64,000 nucleotides of DNA. Source: Lentinus brumalis. Taxonomy: Eukaryota; Basidiomycota; Agaricomycetes; Polyporales; Polyporaceae. The position numbers and the translations under genes were made by a program. Every line of letters starts with the position of its first letter. Positions within the stretch are counted from its first letter, which is position 1. This document shows positions 1 through 9,112 of this stretch, piece after piece. The notes under the pieces are model-generated. The model worked only from the letters and a program-made list of their open reading frames with translations, did no database searches and was not told the DNA's origin. The DNA lies in the NCBI GenBank assembly GCA_001792895.1, contig MARA01000013.1, forward strand, positions 496,001 to 560,000. Direction: 5' to 3'.

Positions 1-601
1 CACACAAATGAACATGACGGAGACGTTGCAACCCTCTGCGCGCGACGTACCTGCAGCAAGCCTCCAAACGAACTGTACTACCAGCTCGCTCGAGCCCATG
101 CTCGAGTCGGACGCAACGAGCGTTGAGAACGCTTACTCCAGTTGAAGGCCAAGGTCGCGTCGTCATGCTGGTGGTCATATCGCAGCGCACATATGGGGTG
201 TGCTTGCGCGGCGCGCCGTCTTTTCTCGTTCTTGAGAGAAATCGCAGCCAGCCCGCGGTATGAGGGCAAAGGCAGATGTTGCATGCGATGCAGTTCCTGC
301 AATAATTCCAAGTATCAGTCCAGAACGATGACGGTAGGACACGCCGCTTGCCTGACCGGTTTCTTCGGGTCGGGAAGTTGTCGCACAAACGAAACACGAA
401 CGCAAACTCGTCCTGAGGTGCGAGGCAAGTAATGAATGCCCGTTCTGCATGAAATGGAGAATGAGGCTCACCGAAGATGCCACAGCTGGCTTGAGAGACG
501 GGCGGCGTCTTGGGATCTCCGGACAGAGATCACGTCGCTGGAGCTCCATGTCGCGGATACGACGATCGTCGCGCGTGTAGGGCCGAGTGTCCTGTTCACG
601 G
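1..601. repeat. Left flank: end of a decayed duplication unit, interrupted by the gypsy insertion
   Basis: No intact gene is seen. The stretch resembles 44,380-45,060 and 57,030-57,735, for example around a shared TTGAGAACGCTT motif. Its last 80 bases (521-601) match 14,026-14,100, and in that copy the similarity runs on into the sequence that here lies beyond the retroelement at 13,414. This shows that the element interrupted a member of the array. The short open frames here have no recognisable product. Confidence 0.6.
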
Positions 602-1657
602 TGATACGCCAAGGGGCGAAATGGGCGGATAACACCACACAAATCTCCAGCCAAGGACTGTATGCACGTATTTTATATGCGAGAAGGGAAGAGGCTCCTA
701 ACCAACCCTAACTGAACGGAGACCTATGTCCAGGAGGGCTACGTACGACTCCCGAATGACAGGAGCGTCCGGAAAGGGGCGCGGAAACCACGGAGACAAA
801 TGGAGGGAACGGCACGGAGACGGGACGATAGGGAGGACTCAACGGTGCCTGCCCGGACGGTGAGGAGACTTCCGACGCACGGACGCGACGGGTGCGAACC
901 ACGTAGGACACGGAGCGGAGACCACGGAGACAGTAGCGGATGAAACGGGTTCGAACTTATCGACTCGACGGCGGTAGGACTTCTTGACGGTGACGGCGAT
1001 ACTTTCGACGGTGAGCACGGAGCGGCGGCGGTAGACTTAGAGCTGAACGGTGGGGAGAACGGAATCTGAATTGCACACCGTGCTACCGAAGGTACAAAAG
1101 CAAAGCTACCCTAACGACAGCACGCAAGCCTCGGAAAGCCCTCGCAAACGGTCCTGAGCCAATAGGGGCGGGCGGAGCTCCTTGCGCACGGACCTGCTGT
1201 CAGCCTTTAACCACAGCTAACCAACCAGCGCGCGCGCCGAGCCCCAACCGGTTCGAGGCGCTGGCGACCGACGTTTACCCAAGATGGTGGCGCGGAGCTC
1301 CAACTCCGGCGATAACCACACCGGCCAATCAACTGGCGTGAAGGACGCTCCAGAACCCCTCCGACCATGCGTCCGTGACCGAGGCTGCGTACGAGACCCC
1401 GGAATTGCGGCTAGATGTCTCATCGGGGACGTGAACCGTCTGACAGGCCGCCGCTCGGTGCGGACGGGCTGCAGACCGCGTTGTCCGACCTGTGCGAGGG
1501 TTCGGACGGTAGGAGGGGTGACGGAGCGATAGGGAAGGAGTATGGGGCTGTGGCGAGCATACTGGCCGACGTAGGACGGTCGGGAGTACTGGGCTCGCTC
1601 CTGTGGAACCTCCGGAAGGGCGCAAATTCCGTGCATAGACGTGTCCGATACCTATCA
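602..1657 (-). repeat. 3' LTR of the gypsy element (left copy)
   Basis: This 1,056-bp terminal repeat matches 12,358-13,413 with two substitutions and no indels. It starts TG and ends CA, with 5-bp inverted ends. It is the 3' LTR because gag-pol is on the minus strand. The short open frames inside (708-911 and 1,217-1,636) are duplicated in the other LTR and have no recognisable product. Confidence 0.97.
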
Positions 1658-1694
1658 TCCCCTCCCCACTGAAATCTGGACCGTCCTCGGTCCA
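1658..1694 (-). promoter_or_regulatory. 3' polypurine tract plus upstream hairpin
   Basis: On the minus strand a 13-nt purine run (with one T), AGTGGGGAGGGGA, directly abuts the first base of the 3' LTR. It is the expected plus-strand DNA primer of reverse transcription. Just upstream (1,677-1,694 on the plus strand) is a perfect 7-bp hairpin, TGGACCG/CGGTCCA, with loop TCCT. The arrangement recurs at 5,343-5,384 with a different but still perfect stem. Confidence 0.85.
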
Positions 1695-1753
1695 TCCGAT
1701 TGGCGGGCGGGATGAGGGGGGAACGACACCATCGATAGGCTGGCCCCTGCGAG

Positions 1754-1760
1754 TATTTAA
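1754..1760 (+). promoter_or_regulatory. TATA-like box of the first antisense gene
   Basis: TATTTAA lies about 45 bp upstream of the ATG at 1,803. An ATTGG (inverted CCAAT) sits upstream at about 1,699. This suggests the cassette gene has its own promoter. Confidence 0.45.
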
Positions 1761-1802
1761 AGCCGCCGTACCATCCAGCACTGTCCTGTAGTACCGAACG
1801 CC

Positions 1803-2526
1803 ATGCCGAACGGACCTGCGACTTGGCCCGAGCTCCGGATCACCGTGAGGGAGGACGCTCTTCGGTACGCCGATGGTGCGGTGTCTCTCCTCGAAGCGGA
1901 CCTTGAGTCTGGAAATTTCGGCGACGACGAGGTTGAGCTGCGACGCGACATGTCGACGATAGCTGATCTCCTGGTACGTCCCTATCCTCTCCGGAGTGCC
2001 TTCGGTGCTGATTTCCGCCCAGGACGGGCTGATGATCCTCGGATGCACCCCCGGACAGGTACTCGAGCTATGCGAGCGTACTCGGACGACCTTATCGGAG
2101 TGGCCTATCGAGGCTGCCCTCCGGAACGCTGCCGTGCGAGACTTCCTGGGCCGGATAGACAGCTCCCGCCGGGCGTTGCGCTTGGCCGCGGTGTCTGCCG
2201 AGGAACTGGACGTCTCTCGCGAGCTTCAGGTCGCCCGAGAGTGCCTCCTAGTGCTGAATCGTTCCCGACGGCCGGACCTGGCCCTGGCCTTCCGTGTTAC
2301 TGCGGAGATCCGTCGACTCGCGGAGCGACAGGAAGAGCTCCGCCGCGAGCGCATCGCACTCGAGGACGGCCGGCTCCGAAGCGAAACTCGCGCAGTTGCT
2401 CGTAAGCGCTCCCTTCCTACGCGTGCCGCACGGTCTGACCTTGTTCTGCTAGGAGCGGACTCGCCGGTGCGAGTGGTGTACGACGTCGACGCGGGGGAAG
2501 ACATCATCGAGGGCTCGGACGCCTAG
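1803..2526 (+). CDS. Antisense cassette gene A: hypothetical protein, 2 exons
   Basis: No known family was recognised. Exon 1 (1,803-1,973) ends at a GTACGT donor. A 49-nt intron (1,974-2,022) has a CTGAT branch-like site and ends CCCAG. Exon 2 (2,023-2,526) continues in frame to TAG, giving about 224 residues. The protein looks helical: a Leu/Glu/Arg-rich middle (EELRRERIALEDG) suggests a coiled coil, and the tail is acidic. An AATAAA at 2,624-2,629 could be its poly(A) signal. The gene runs opposite to gag-pol, so splicing of genomic RNA would not remove its intron, which explains how an intron persists in a retroelement. The start is the first ATG downstream of the TATA-like box. Confidence 0.6.
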
Positions 2527-2623
2527 GAAGGATCGGAGACGGGGAACTCCTCAGGAGGGCGTGCGGATAGCGCGGAGGGCGCGCTGCGTCGACGGAGCGC
2601 CCGTAGAATAGTCCTAAAGCGGA

Positions 2624-2629
2624 AATAAA
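2624..2629 (+). terminator. Possible poly(A) signal of cassette gene A
   Basis: AATAAA lies about 100 bp after the stop of gene A. The stretch from there to the ATG at 2,841 holds no open frame of interest. A CTTAAAG at about 2,768 may belong to the promoter of gene B. Confidence 0.4.
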
Positions 2630-2840
2630 GTTACTCGTTTCGGCATGACAGCGGATGAACTCCGTTGACGGCGAAAGGCGCGGTGACGTCGCGAAGCCCG
2701 GTGCTTCCTGATTGTTTGACCTTCGTTCGTGATTGAGGACGCGAAATTTTTTGCCTCCGAGGCTCCCTTAAAGACCTGCCGTCGGGCGCGTTCGGTCGCT
2801 CGTGCTCCTTGACCGCTTCCTCCCTCCTCGACGCTTCAAC

Positions 2841-4864
2841 ATGGCAGCCCCTCTCTCTCCTAACGTCGACCTCAGCGACCCCGAGGACTTCACCAACGCC
2901 TCGAACTTCGCCTCCTTCGTCGAGGGCTTCGTCCTGGACGAGCTGCACCCCTACTCGGGCCGATACTACGGGGAGGCCGCGGAGCACTTCCTCCGCTACC
3001 TGGTGAGTTTCGCCCTGTTTGTCGGAGCCATCGGGGGCCAACCGGGCGGTCGACTGAATCCTCTAGGAGGCCGCGCCTTCCGAACCCAGCGGGGAATACC
3101 GGTCCCGCTTTCCCGCGTTTTGGGGGACGTTCAGCGAGCACGCCCCCCGGAGCTCCAGCGGGAGTTCTTCCGCAAGTGCAGCCAGGCGGTCCTGGCCCGG
3201 GACGCGGACTTCCTCCGCGCGCAAGTCCAACTCCACCAGGAAGGCATCAAGAACGCCGAGGCCCGCTTCCAGGAAGTGTCGCGCCGCGTCAAACCCGGTC
3301 GGCGGAACACTCCCGCGGACGTCGCGGAGGCTCGGGACTTGGAGCACGAGCTGAAGCTGGCGCGGAGCCGGCTTGAGGTCTACCAGAAGGCGGAGACCGC
3401 CGTCTCGGACTACGGTACGTTCCTACGCCTCCGAGGCGTCCCTTTTTGCGCTAACCTCCGGCGTGTAGTGAACTTGCTCGCGAACGCGGACCCCTCCGAG
3501 CCTCGCGCTCTCGAATTTACGGACAAGGACAAGTACCTCCCGTTCGCCCCGGACGTCGTAGCGAAACTCTTCAGGATCTCGCCGCTTCCTAGCCCGCCGC
3601 CCGCACGCACGACTTCTCAAGGCCCCAAGACCCCGCAAGGGCGCAAGGCTCCGCAAGGGCCGAAGACTCCGCAGGGTTCGAAGGCTCCGCCGGGTCCGAA
3701 GACTCCGCCGGGTCCGAAGACTCCGCAGGGACAGAAACCTCCGCAGGACGACGGCGGCGATGAGGACGCTGAAGGTTCCAGCGAGGACGACGAGCTCGCC
3801 AGCACGACGCAGGAACCCCAGCCCAGTGGCAGCAAGAAGCGCAAGCCCGCCAGTGGCTCTGGCCGGCGCGGCGGCAGGAAGAAGCCCAAGACCGACCCCA
3901 CGAGCGGCTCGGAGGAGGGAGTGCTGCTCTCCTTCGAGGGACCAGTAAGTCTCCGCTCGTTCCTGCCGTGGCGATCGTTTGCTAACTTGTAGGACCTTAG
4001 TGCGACCTCTGTCGCTCGAAGGGGGGCCGCTGCCTCCCGTCGGGGAAGGTCGGCCTCTGCCAGAAGTGCAAGAAGGACGCGCAAGGGTGCCGGTGGGCCG
4101 GCTCCAACGTCTTCGGCGAGATGTCCTGTAAGTCCGTCCTCTTCTCTGCCTTCCGCGGTGGCTGACCCTTAGCGTTCGATAGGGAACCGCAAGACCATCG
4201 CCCTCTTCAACGGCGAGGGCTGGGTCCTATCCCCGGCACCCCCGACATTCGCTACATGGCCGTCCGGTTCATCGCGATCTTCGAGCGGGACCGGCCGCGT
4301 TTCCGGGTCGTCGACCAGGACGCGCTCGCTGAGCGGCTGCGAGCTCTCGGTCTGCCCGACGCCATCGCGCCCACTGCGATCCCTGCGGACTTCGCTCCGA
4401 CCGTCGAGCCCGCGGAGGTCGCGGCCTTCCGCGACAAGCACAAGGGCTGGGCGGTCTTCAAGGTCCTTCCCTGGAACGCGCCCGCTCCTACTGCGCCTCC
4501 GACGACTCCTGCCGGGACTGCGGGGACCTCCTTGCCTGCGGGGGTCTCGTTCTCCGCTCCCTTCTCGGTCCCCTACCAGGGGGACTTGTCCGGACTCTCG
4601 CCGTTCGACCGGCTGGTCGCGGAGAACCGGCTGGAGGCCAACCGGCTGGTGTACGACATCTGGGGGAAGGCCCACGAGCTCGTCGCTCGGATGACGCGGG
4701 AGAAGGAGCTCACCGGAGAGACCTTCGGGAAGTATCGGTCGGAGGAGGAGGGGGTGGAGCTGCCTCCCAAGATCAGCTTTTCGCGGCTCGCGGCGACGGA
4801 CCCCGGACAGGACCTCGTCGCGAAGCTCCTCCGGTTCCGTGCTCCTGGGGGTGGGGACGCCTGA
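2841..4864 (+). CDS. Antisense cassette gene B: coiled-coil protein with a Zn2Cys6-like cluster, 5 exons
   Basis: The exons are about 2,841-3,002, 3,067 or 3,090-3,414, 3,469-3,944, 4,001-4,127 and 4,173 or 4,183-4,864. The introns have GT/AG ends, and two have perfect CTAAC branch sites. A frame-preserving model (acceptors 3,089 and 4,172) gives 593 residues. The better-spaced acceptors (3,066 and 4,182) read more naturally but each needs one extra base. Order of parts: an acidic/aromatic N-terminus, a coiled coil around ARSRLEVYQKAE, seven hexapeptide repeats of the PKTPQG type (about 3,620-3,750), a basic KKRKP/GRKKPK nuclear-localisation-like stretch, then C-X2-C-X6-C-X8-C-X2-C-X6-C (4,001-4,096) starting CDLCRSKGGRC, and a C-terminal region of about 225 residues. 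The cluster spacing fits fungal Zn2Cys6 DNA-binding domains, though its internal position is unusual. A nuclear DNA-binding role is inference. Confidence 0.65.
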
Positions 4865-5342
4865 TTGCTGCTTCGGACGCCTCGGACGGTCCTCCTGTGT
4901 CAGTAGCAGGAGCGTTAGTGGGCTTCGGTCGCGTTTTGTACAGTAATAATTTTCTTGGTCTGTCCTTGTAGTCTCGAATGCTTTGTATATGCAAAGAAAA
5001 TGAATGCTGTCTTGTTTTGAATTGGACTGAGTGGTAAGGATAGTGTGGTGCGCCGTAGGGGCAGAATTGTAAGTACTAGTGTCTAGATGTAAAGGAATGT
5101 TGTAACGCATCGGACGGGGCTCGGACGCCTCGGAGGCGCGATATGCCCGGTAGTTGGCCACGTAGGAAACCTGATAGGAAGGTCCGGAGAGGTAAAGGAA
5201 TGTGAGACGACCCTTAGAGACTCGGAGAAAATTCGGACGGTAGTGCGGAAGGAGAATAGATTGTCATAGGGAAGGGACGGGGGACGTAAGTAAAGGGCAA
5301 CAGTAGGTATAGTTTCTGTAATGTAGTGCTTGGCGCGGGATA
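4865..5342. other. Spacer between cassette gene B and the internal polypurine tract
   Basis: No coding frame is convincing here. The stretch is more A/T-rich than the flanking genes and probably holds the 3' end of gene B. No perfect AATAAA is seen. A long minus-strand open frame (4,169-5,161) that overlaps it is a shadow of gene B. Confidence 0.5.
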
Positions 5343-5384
5343 TCCCTCCCCTCCCCACTGAAATGTCGACTGTCCTCAGTCGAC
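5343..5384 (-). promoter_or_regulatory. Internal copy of hairpin plus polypurine tract
   Basis: Just after the integrase stop there is a perfect 8-bp hairpin, GTCGACTG/CAGTCGAC, with loop TCCT (5,365-5,384). It is followed on the minus strand by ATTTCAGTGGGGAGGGGA and a further GGGA. The same string adjoins the 3' LTR at 1,658-1,675. The internal copy could be a second plus-strand initiation site (like a central polypurine tract) or the original 3' end of the element before the cassette was gained. Confidence 0.75.
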
Positions 5385-5412
5385 GCTTCCGTGGGCGCTA
5401 AACCCGGGGTGG

Positions 5413-7320
5413 TTAATCCACGTCCTCGAAGTCCTCCTGCTCATCTACCTCCGTTGCTTCGATGATGCGGAGCTTGTCGTCGGAGACGTCGAGCGCACCG
5501 TCGGGCACGTAGATAGCTTCTCGGGCGAGGTACGGGATGAGTCGGAAGGCGGCGACGGGGCGGTCGAAGACGGCGCCGTTGAGTTCGGCGATGACATATG
5601 CTCCGCCGCGGTTCCGCTTGATGACCACGTAGGGGCCGAGGTAACGGGGGCGCATCTTGCGGTTGAGGGACTTTTCGATGGCGGTATTGCGCATGAGGAC
5701 GAGGCGTCCGCGCTCGAAGTTGAAGGACTTGATTGTCCGAGCGTGGTCCTGCTCGAACTTCTGCGCTGCCTCGACCCGCTGCTTGAAGACCGTAGAGCGC
5801 AGGAGGCTGAGCTGCTCCGGACGCTTCTGGAGTGCGATGGCGCGTCGGACGATGAGCTCGGCGGTCGATAGCATCTTGGTGGGTACCGGCATCAGGTAGG
5901 TCGCCTCAGCGATGTCGAATGGCATGATCGGGTTCGTCCCGGTGACCGCGAAGTACGGAGAGCAGCCTAGGCGTCGTCGGACGGTGACTCTGTCCGCCCA
6001 GAGGGTGGTGTATACTCGGGAGACCCATAGGGAGGCATCCCCGTCGCAGGCCTTGAAGAGGCCGTCCCGGACGTGGAAGTGCGGTCGTTCGACTATTCCG
6101 TTTGCCTGCGAATTGTAGCCGGAGATACGGATATGAAAGACGTGGTACTTCTTCGAGAGGTACTCGAGGGCGGCTATCCAGGGGGACCCGTTGTCGGACA
6201 CGATCTCGGAGACCGCGCCCCACCGGCACAGGAGATCTTGGTAGAGCCAGTCGCCGATGACTTGCGCGGTCTGCGACTTGGACGCTCGGCCTTCGACCCA
6301 GGACGTAGTAGCGCACCGAGCGTGGAAGAAGTGCTTGTAGGTCCCTGGCATATCCATAGAGTCGACGTGAACGCGGACCATCGGCGGAGCAGGGTACGGA
6401 ATGGTCGGAGGGATGTGGATACGAGTAGTCTGGCGGATCTGGCACAGGTGACAGCTACGGACGTACCAGGCAACGTCGGCCTTCATTTCCGGCCACCAGA
6501 AACGTTCCGCGACGAAGGCTCGGGTCGCGTAGATTCCGCGGTGTCCGATGTAATCGTGCATTTCGACTAGGACCTGCGAGCGGATGTCCGGTGCGAGTAC
6601 CCTCTTGTGGGCCCCGTCTTCTGAGGTGCGCCAAAGGCGGCCCTCCTTGTCGACGAAGAAATCCTTGGCCCACTTCGAGAGTCGGGTGAACTCCCGGTCG
6701 TCGAGCTCTGACGGGCGCTCGCGAGATCTTAACCACTCGCGCGCTAGCTCGAGGCGTCGGTCCATCTTCGCTGCAGCGGATGTCCGCGGAAACCGATCGT
6801 ACGGTATCGGCGGGACCTCCGGTAGCTTCGCGGACGTTCCGCTGGTTTGCTGCATGAGGATGGTGAAGGAGGGCGCGTCCGGTGCGGCCGGTGCGCGTAG
6901 CGGGGCGTCGGACAAACGGAGCGTCGGAGGAGGGTTGACCAAGTGCATCATGCTATAGAGCCGGTCGATCCAGTCGTCGAAGTCATCGTCCGGCTCGGGC
7001 GTGTCTCCCGGCTGAGGCGGACGCCTCGACAGACCGTCGGGGCCGTGGTGTACTCCGGGTACGTGGACTAGGGTGAAGTGGAAGGTTGTGATGGAGACTA
7101 TCCAGCGGTTCATCGAAGCGGACGGGGCGTAGTCGGGGTGCCGGAGCATACCCTCGATGTAGCGGGCGTCGACTTCGACGACAAGGTTGCGGACCCCGAT
7201 CAGGTGGAACCGGAGTGCGCGGAGTGTCCGGTAGAGTCCGTAAAGCTCGAGCTTGGCCTGCGAGAAGCGGGCTTCGCGCTCGTTGAGGGTTATAGAGCCG
7301 AAGCGATTGTAGTAGCGGAT
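5413..7320 (-). CDS. gag-pol, last segment: RNase H C-terminus, integrase, chromatin-side tail
   Basis: The frame opens at about 7,320 and ends at 5,413. It begins with the end of the RNase H domain (LNEREARFS, VEVDARY). Integrase follows: an HHCC zinc-binding part (HDYIGH...CHLCQ), then the DDE catalytic triad (D in VHVDSMD, D in VSDNGSP, E in NGIVERP). After the core come a basic C-terminal region (RPRYLGPYVVIKR) and an acidic tail. Integrase inserts the cDNA into chromosomes. The start is not a true translation start: this frame joins the RT segment through a -1 shift at 7,320-7,326. The integrase itself has no internal stop. Confidence 0.93.
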   Translation of the reverse strand: MRYYNRFGSITLNEREARFSQAKLELYGLYRTLRALRFHLIGVRNLVVEVDARYIEGMLRHPDYAPSASMNRWIVSITTFHFTLVHVPGVHHGPDGLSRRPPQPGDTPEPDDDFDDWIDRLYSMMHLVNPPPTLRLSDAPLRAPAAPDAPSFTILMQQTSGTSAKLPEVPPIPYDRFPRTSAAAKMDRRLELAREWLRSRERPSELDDREFTRLSKWAKDFFVDKEGRLWRTSEDGAHKRVLAPDIRSQVLVEMHDYIGHRGIYATRAFVAERFWWPEMKADVAWYVRSCHLCQIRQTTRIHIPPTIPYPAPPMVRVHVDSMDMPGTYKHFFHARCATTSWVEGRASKSQTAQVIGDWLYQDLLCRWGAVSEIVSDNGSPWIAALEYLSKKYHVFHIRISGYNSQANGIVERPHFHVRDGLFKACDGDASLWVSRVYTTLWADRVTVRRRLGCSPYFAVTGTNPIMPFDIAEATYLMPVPTKMLSTAELIVRRAIALQKRPEQLSLLRSTVFKQRVEAAQKFEQDHARTIKSFNFERGRLVLMRNTAIEKSLNRKMRPRYLGPYVVIKRNRGGAYVIAELNGAVFDRPVAAFRLIPYLAREAIYVPDGALDVSDDKLRIIEATEVDEQEDFEDVD

Positions 7321-8384
7321 TTTGGGTCGTTGATGTCTTGTTGGGCGAGGTGGTAGCCCACGGCGATGTAGGAGGTGTCGACGGCCAGGATGACAGGAGC
7401 GTCGGACTCGTAGTCGAGCGGACGGAGGGCGGGGGAGTCCAGGAGAGCCTGCTTGAGGTCCGCCATCGCCTGTAGCTGCTCCGCCCCGAACTCGAAAGGA
7501 ACATCCTTCCGAGTTAGCTTGACCAGGGGGTTAGCTCGCTTGGCGAAGTCCTTGATGAAGATGCGGGCCACCCCGACCGTTCCGAGGAAGGCCCGGACCT
7601 CCGAGAGGTCCTTGCACGGTCCCCAGTTGGCGATGGCTTCGGTGCGCTTGACGTCGGGCTTACGCCCTTCCGGAGTACAGAAGTGCCCGATGGCTACGAA
7701 CTCCGGTGGTCCTATGTTCGCCTTAGTCCCGGAGAACGTCCCGCCGGCATGCTTGACCCGCTGAACGCAACGGTTGACGTCCGGTAGATGTTCCCAGAAG
7801 TACCTTCGGACTCCCGGATTCGCCGGGATCATCTCCCACCCTCCTACGGCAACCTTGTACTGGTCCGCGGGGCCCTTGACCGTAACATCGTCGATATAGG
7901 GAAGGGTTACGTGCGGGATCTCCGGCTGCAGGATGAACGTGACGTCGTCGTGGAAGATCGGAACTGAGTTCGACCAACCCATCGGAAGCGTCGTAAGGCG
8001 CATAGCTCCGAACGGCGTCTGGAAGGTGGTTAAGTCGCGCGAGCGCTCGTCGATTTCCCGTTCGTCGTACCCCACGTAGAGGTCCAACGTCGTGCCACAC
8101 GCGCGACCGGCGAACTGTTCCGCGAGGTGATCCGGGACCGGCGGGACTCCGGAGTGCTGGATGGTGACCTTGTTGAGAGGCTCGAGGCTGTGGACGATCC
8201 GAATGTTGCCGTCCTTCTTGAGTACGCAGAACCACCGGGACCGGTAGGACGCGTTGGAAGGCTCGTAGACTCCGGCGGCGATCTTCCGTTGGATGAGGGC
8301 CGCGGCTTGAGCGTAAATACCGGGCGGGATAGGGAAGTTCTTCTCTACCCACGGAACATGCGGAATGACCGGGAAGCGCACTGG
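7321..8384 (-). CDS. gag-pol, RT core and RNase H N-terminus
   Basis: Reverse transcriptase hallmarks appear in order: SRWFCVLKKDG, RIVHSLEPLN, TLDLYVGYDE, TTFQTPFG, LPMGWSNS and the catalytic YIDD box. Connection/RNase H starts with AVDTSYIAVGY. The enzyme copies element RNA into cDNA. Upstream the frame joins 8,385-9,112 at a C5 run (8,383-8,387) that is one base short of continuity. Downstream it runs into a stop soon after a CCCAAAA heptamer, beyond which the -1 frame continues the conserved RNase H sequence without loss of a residue. Confidence 0.93.
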
Positions 8385-9112
8385 GGGAACATGTCACGCC
8401 GGAAGCTGCCCCGCTCGGAGTCGTCCCACGCGAATGCTCCCTGTTGTTTGCACATGAAGTCGTCTAGGACGTCCAGCTCGGCGGGCAGTAACCATTGCGC
8501 GTGATGCGCTCGAAAACGCTCCCTGCGCTCCGCGGTGTAGCGTCCCGTCGGAACATACGGCGGAGGGTTCGGGTCTAGGAGCGGGAGGTCGGCTAGAGGG
8601 TCGCCGATCCGGTTGCGGACGATGCGGTATTCTGCGGGCAGCTCGCCGATCACAGGACGGACCTTGAGAGCGACCGGCTTGTATTTCTTTTTGCTTTTTA
8701 GTAGAACCGTGAACGGAGGCTTGGAACCAGTAGCGGAGAGACGAGGGGTATCGCGGTTCGGGGGGACCGGTCGCTGCGGTTGGCTTTTCGTCTTGGAGAC
8801 TGGGTATGTAGCCACCGGACGGCCCGGACCCACCGGAACCGACGTAGGAGATAGAGAGCCGGAAGCAGAGGAACGCATCGGAGAGACAGAGGACGAGAGA
8901 GCTGACGGAACAGTGGAAAAGAAGAGGGATTGGAGCGACGGTTTAGACGTGACCTCCTCGCAAGCGGACAGATAGGAAAGGAGAATAGATATAGGGGCAC
9001 CGTCGGGCATGGGGGCGTAGGCGGTAGCCCGGGCGTGCTGGGTGGTATGCTGGTATTCTACCAGAAGGGCGACCTCTCCCCGACCGGCGGTCAGATCCTC
9101 GAAGGCCGAAAA
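8345..9112 (-). CDS. gag-pol, protease-RT linker and RT N-terminus
   Basis: The -1 frame relative to gag-protease is open from about 9,112 to 8,345. It carries a poorly conserved linker, then the segment that precedes RT in fungal gypsy elements (KYKPVALKVRPVIGELP, TGRYTAERRERF, FAWDDSERGSF). It continues into the RT core only after a -1 shift at 8,383-8,387. The same frame stays open up to 9,904, but that upstream part is an antisense-free shadow of the protease frame and is not included. Confidence 0.85.
   Translation of the reverse strand, partial: FSAFEDLTAGRGEVALLVEYQHTTQHARATAYAPMPDGAPISILLSYLSACEEVTSKPSLQSLFFSTVPSALSSSVSPMRSSASGSLSPTSVPVGPGRPVATYPVSKTKSQPQRPVPPNRDTPRLSATGSKPPFTVLLKSKKKYKPVALKVRPVIGELPAEYRIVRNRIGDPLADLPLLDPNPPPYVPTGRYTAERRERFRAHHAQWLLPAELDVLDDFMCKQQGAFAWDDSERGSFRRDMFPQCASRSFRMFRG

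Noticed and set aside
1217..1636. Open frames inside the LTRs (also at 12,973-13,392, and 708-911 / 12,464-12,667)
   Set aside because: They are identical in both LTRs, overlap on both strands and lack any protein signature. They are best explained by GC-rich LTR sequence.
1329..2048. Minus-strand 239-codon frame across the LTR border
   Set aside because: It crosses the LTR/internal boundary and is antisense to cassette gene A. It has no recognisable domain.
4169..5161. Long minus-strand open frame of 330 codons
   Set aside because: It is antisense to exons 4-5 of cassette gene B. Its composition (Arg/Pro/Leu strings) is that of a shadow frame, and it lies beyond the pol stop.
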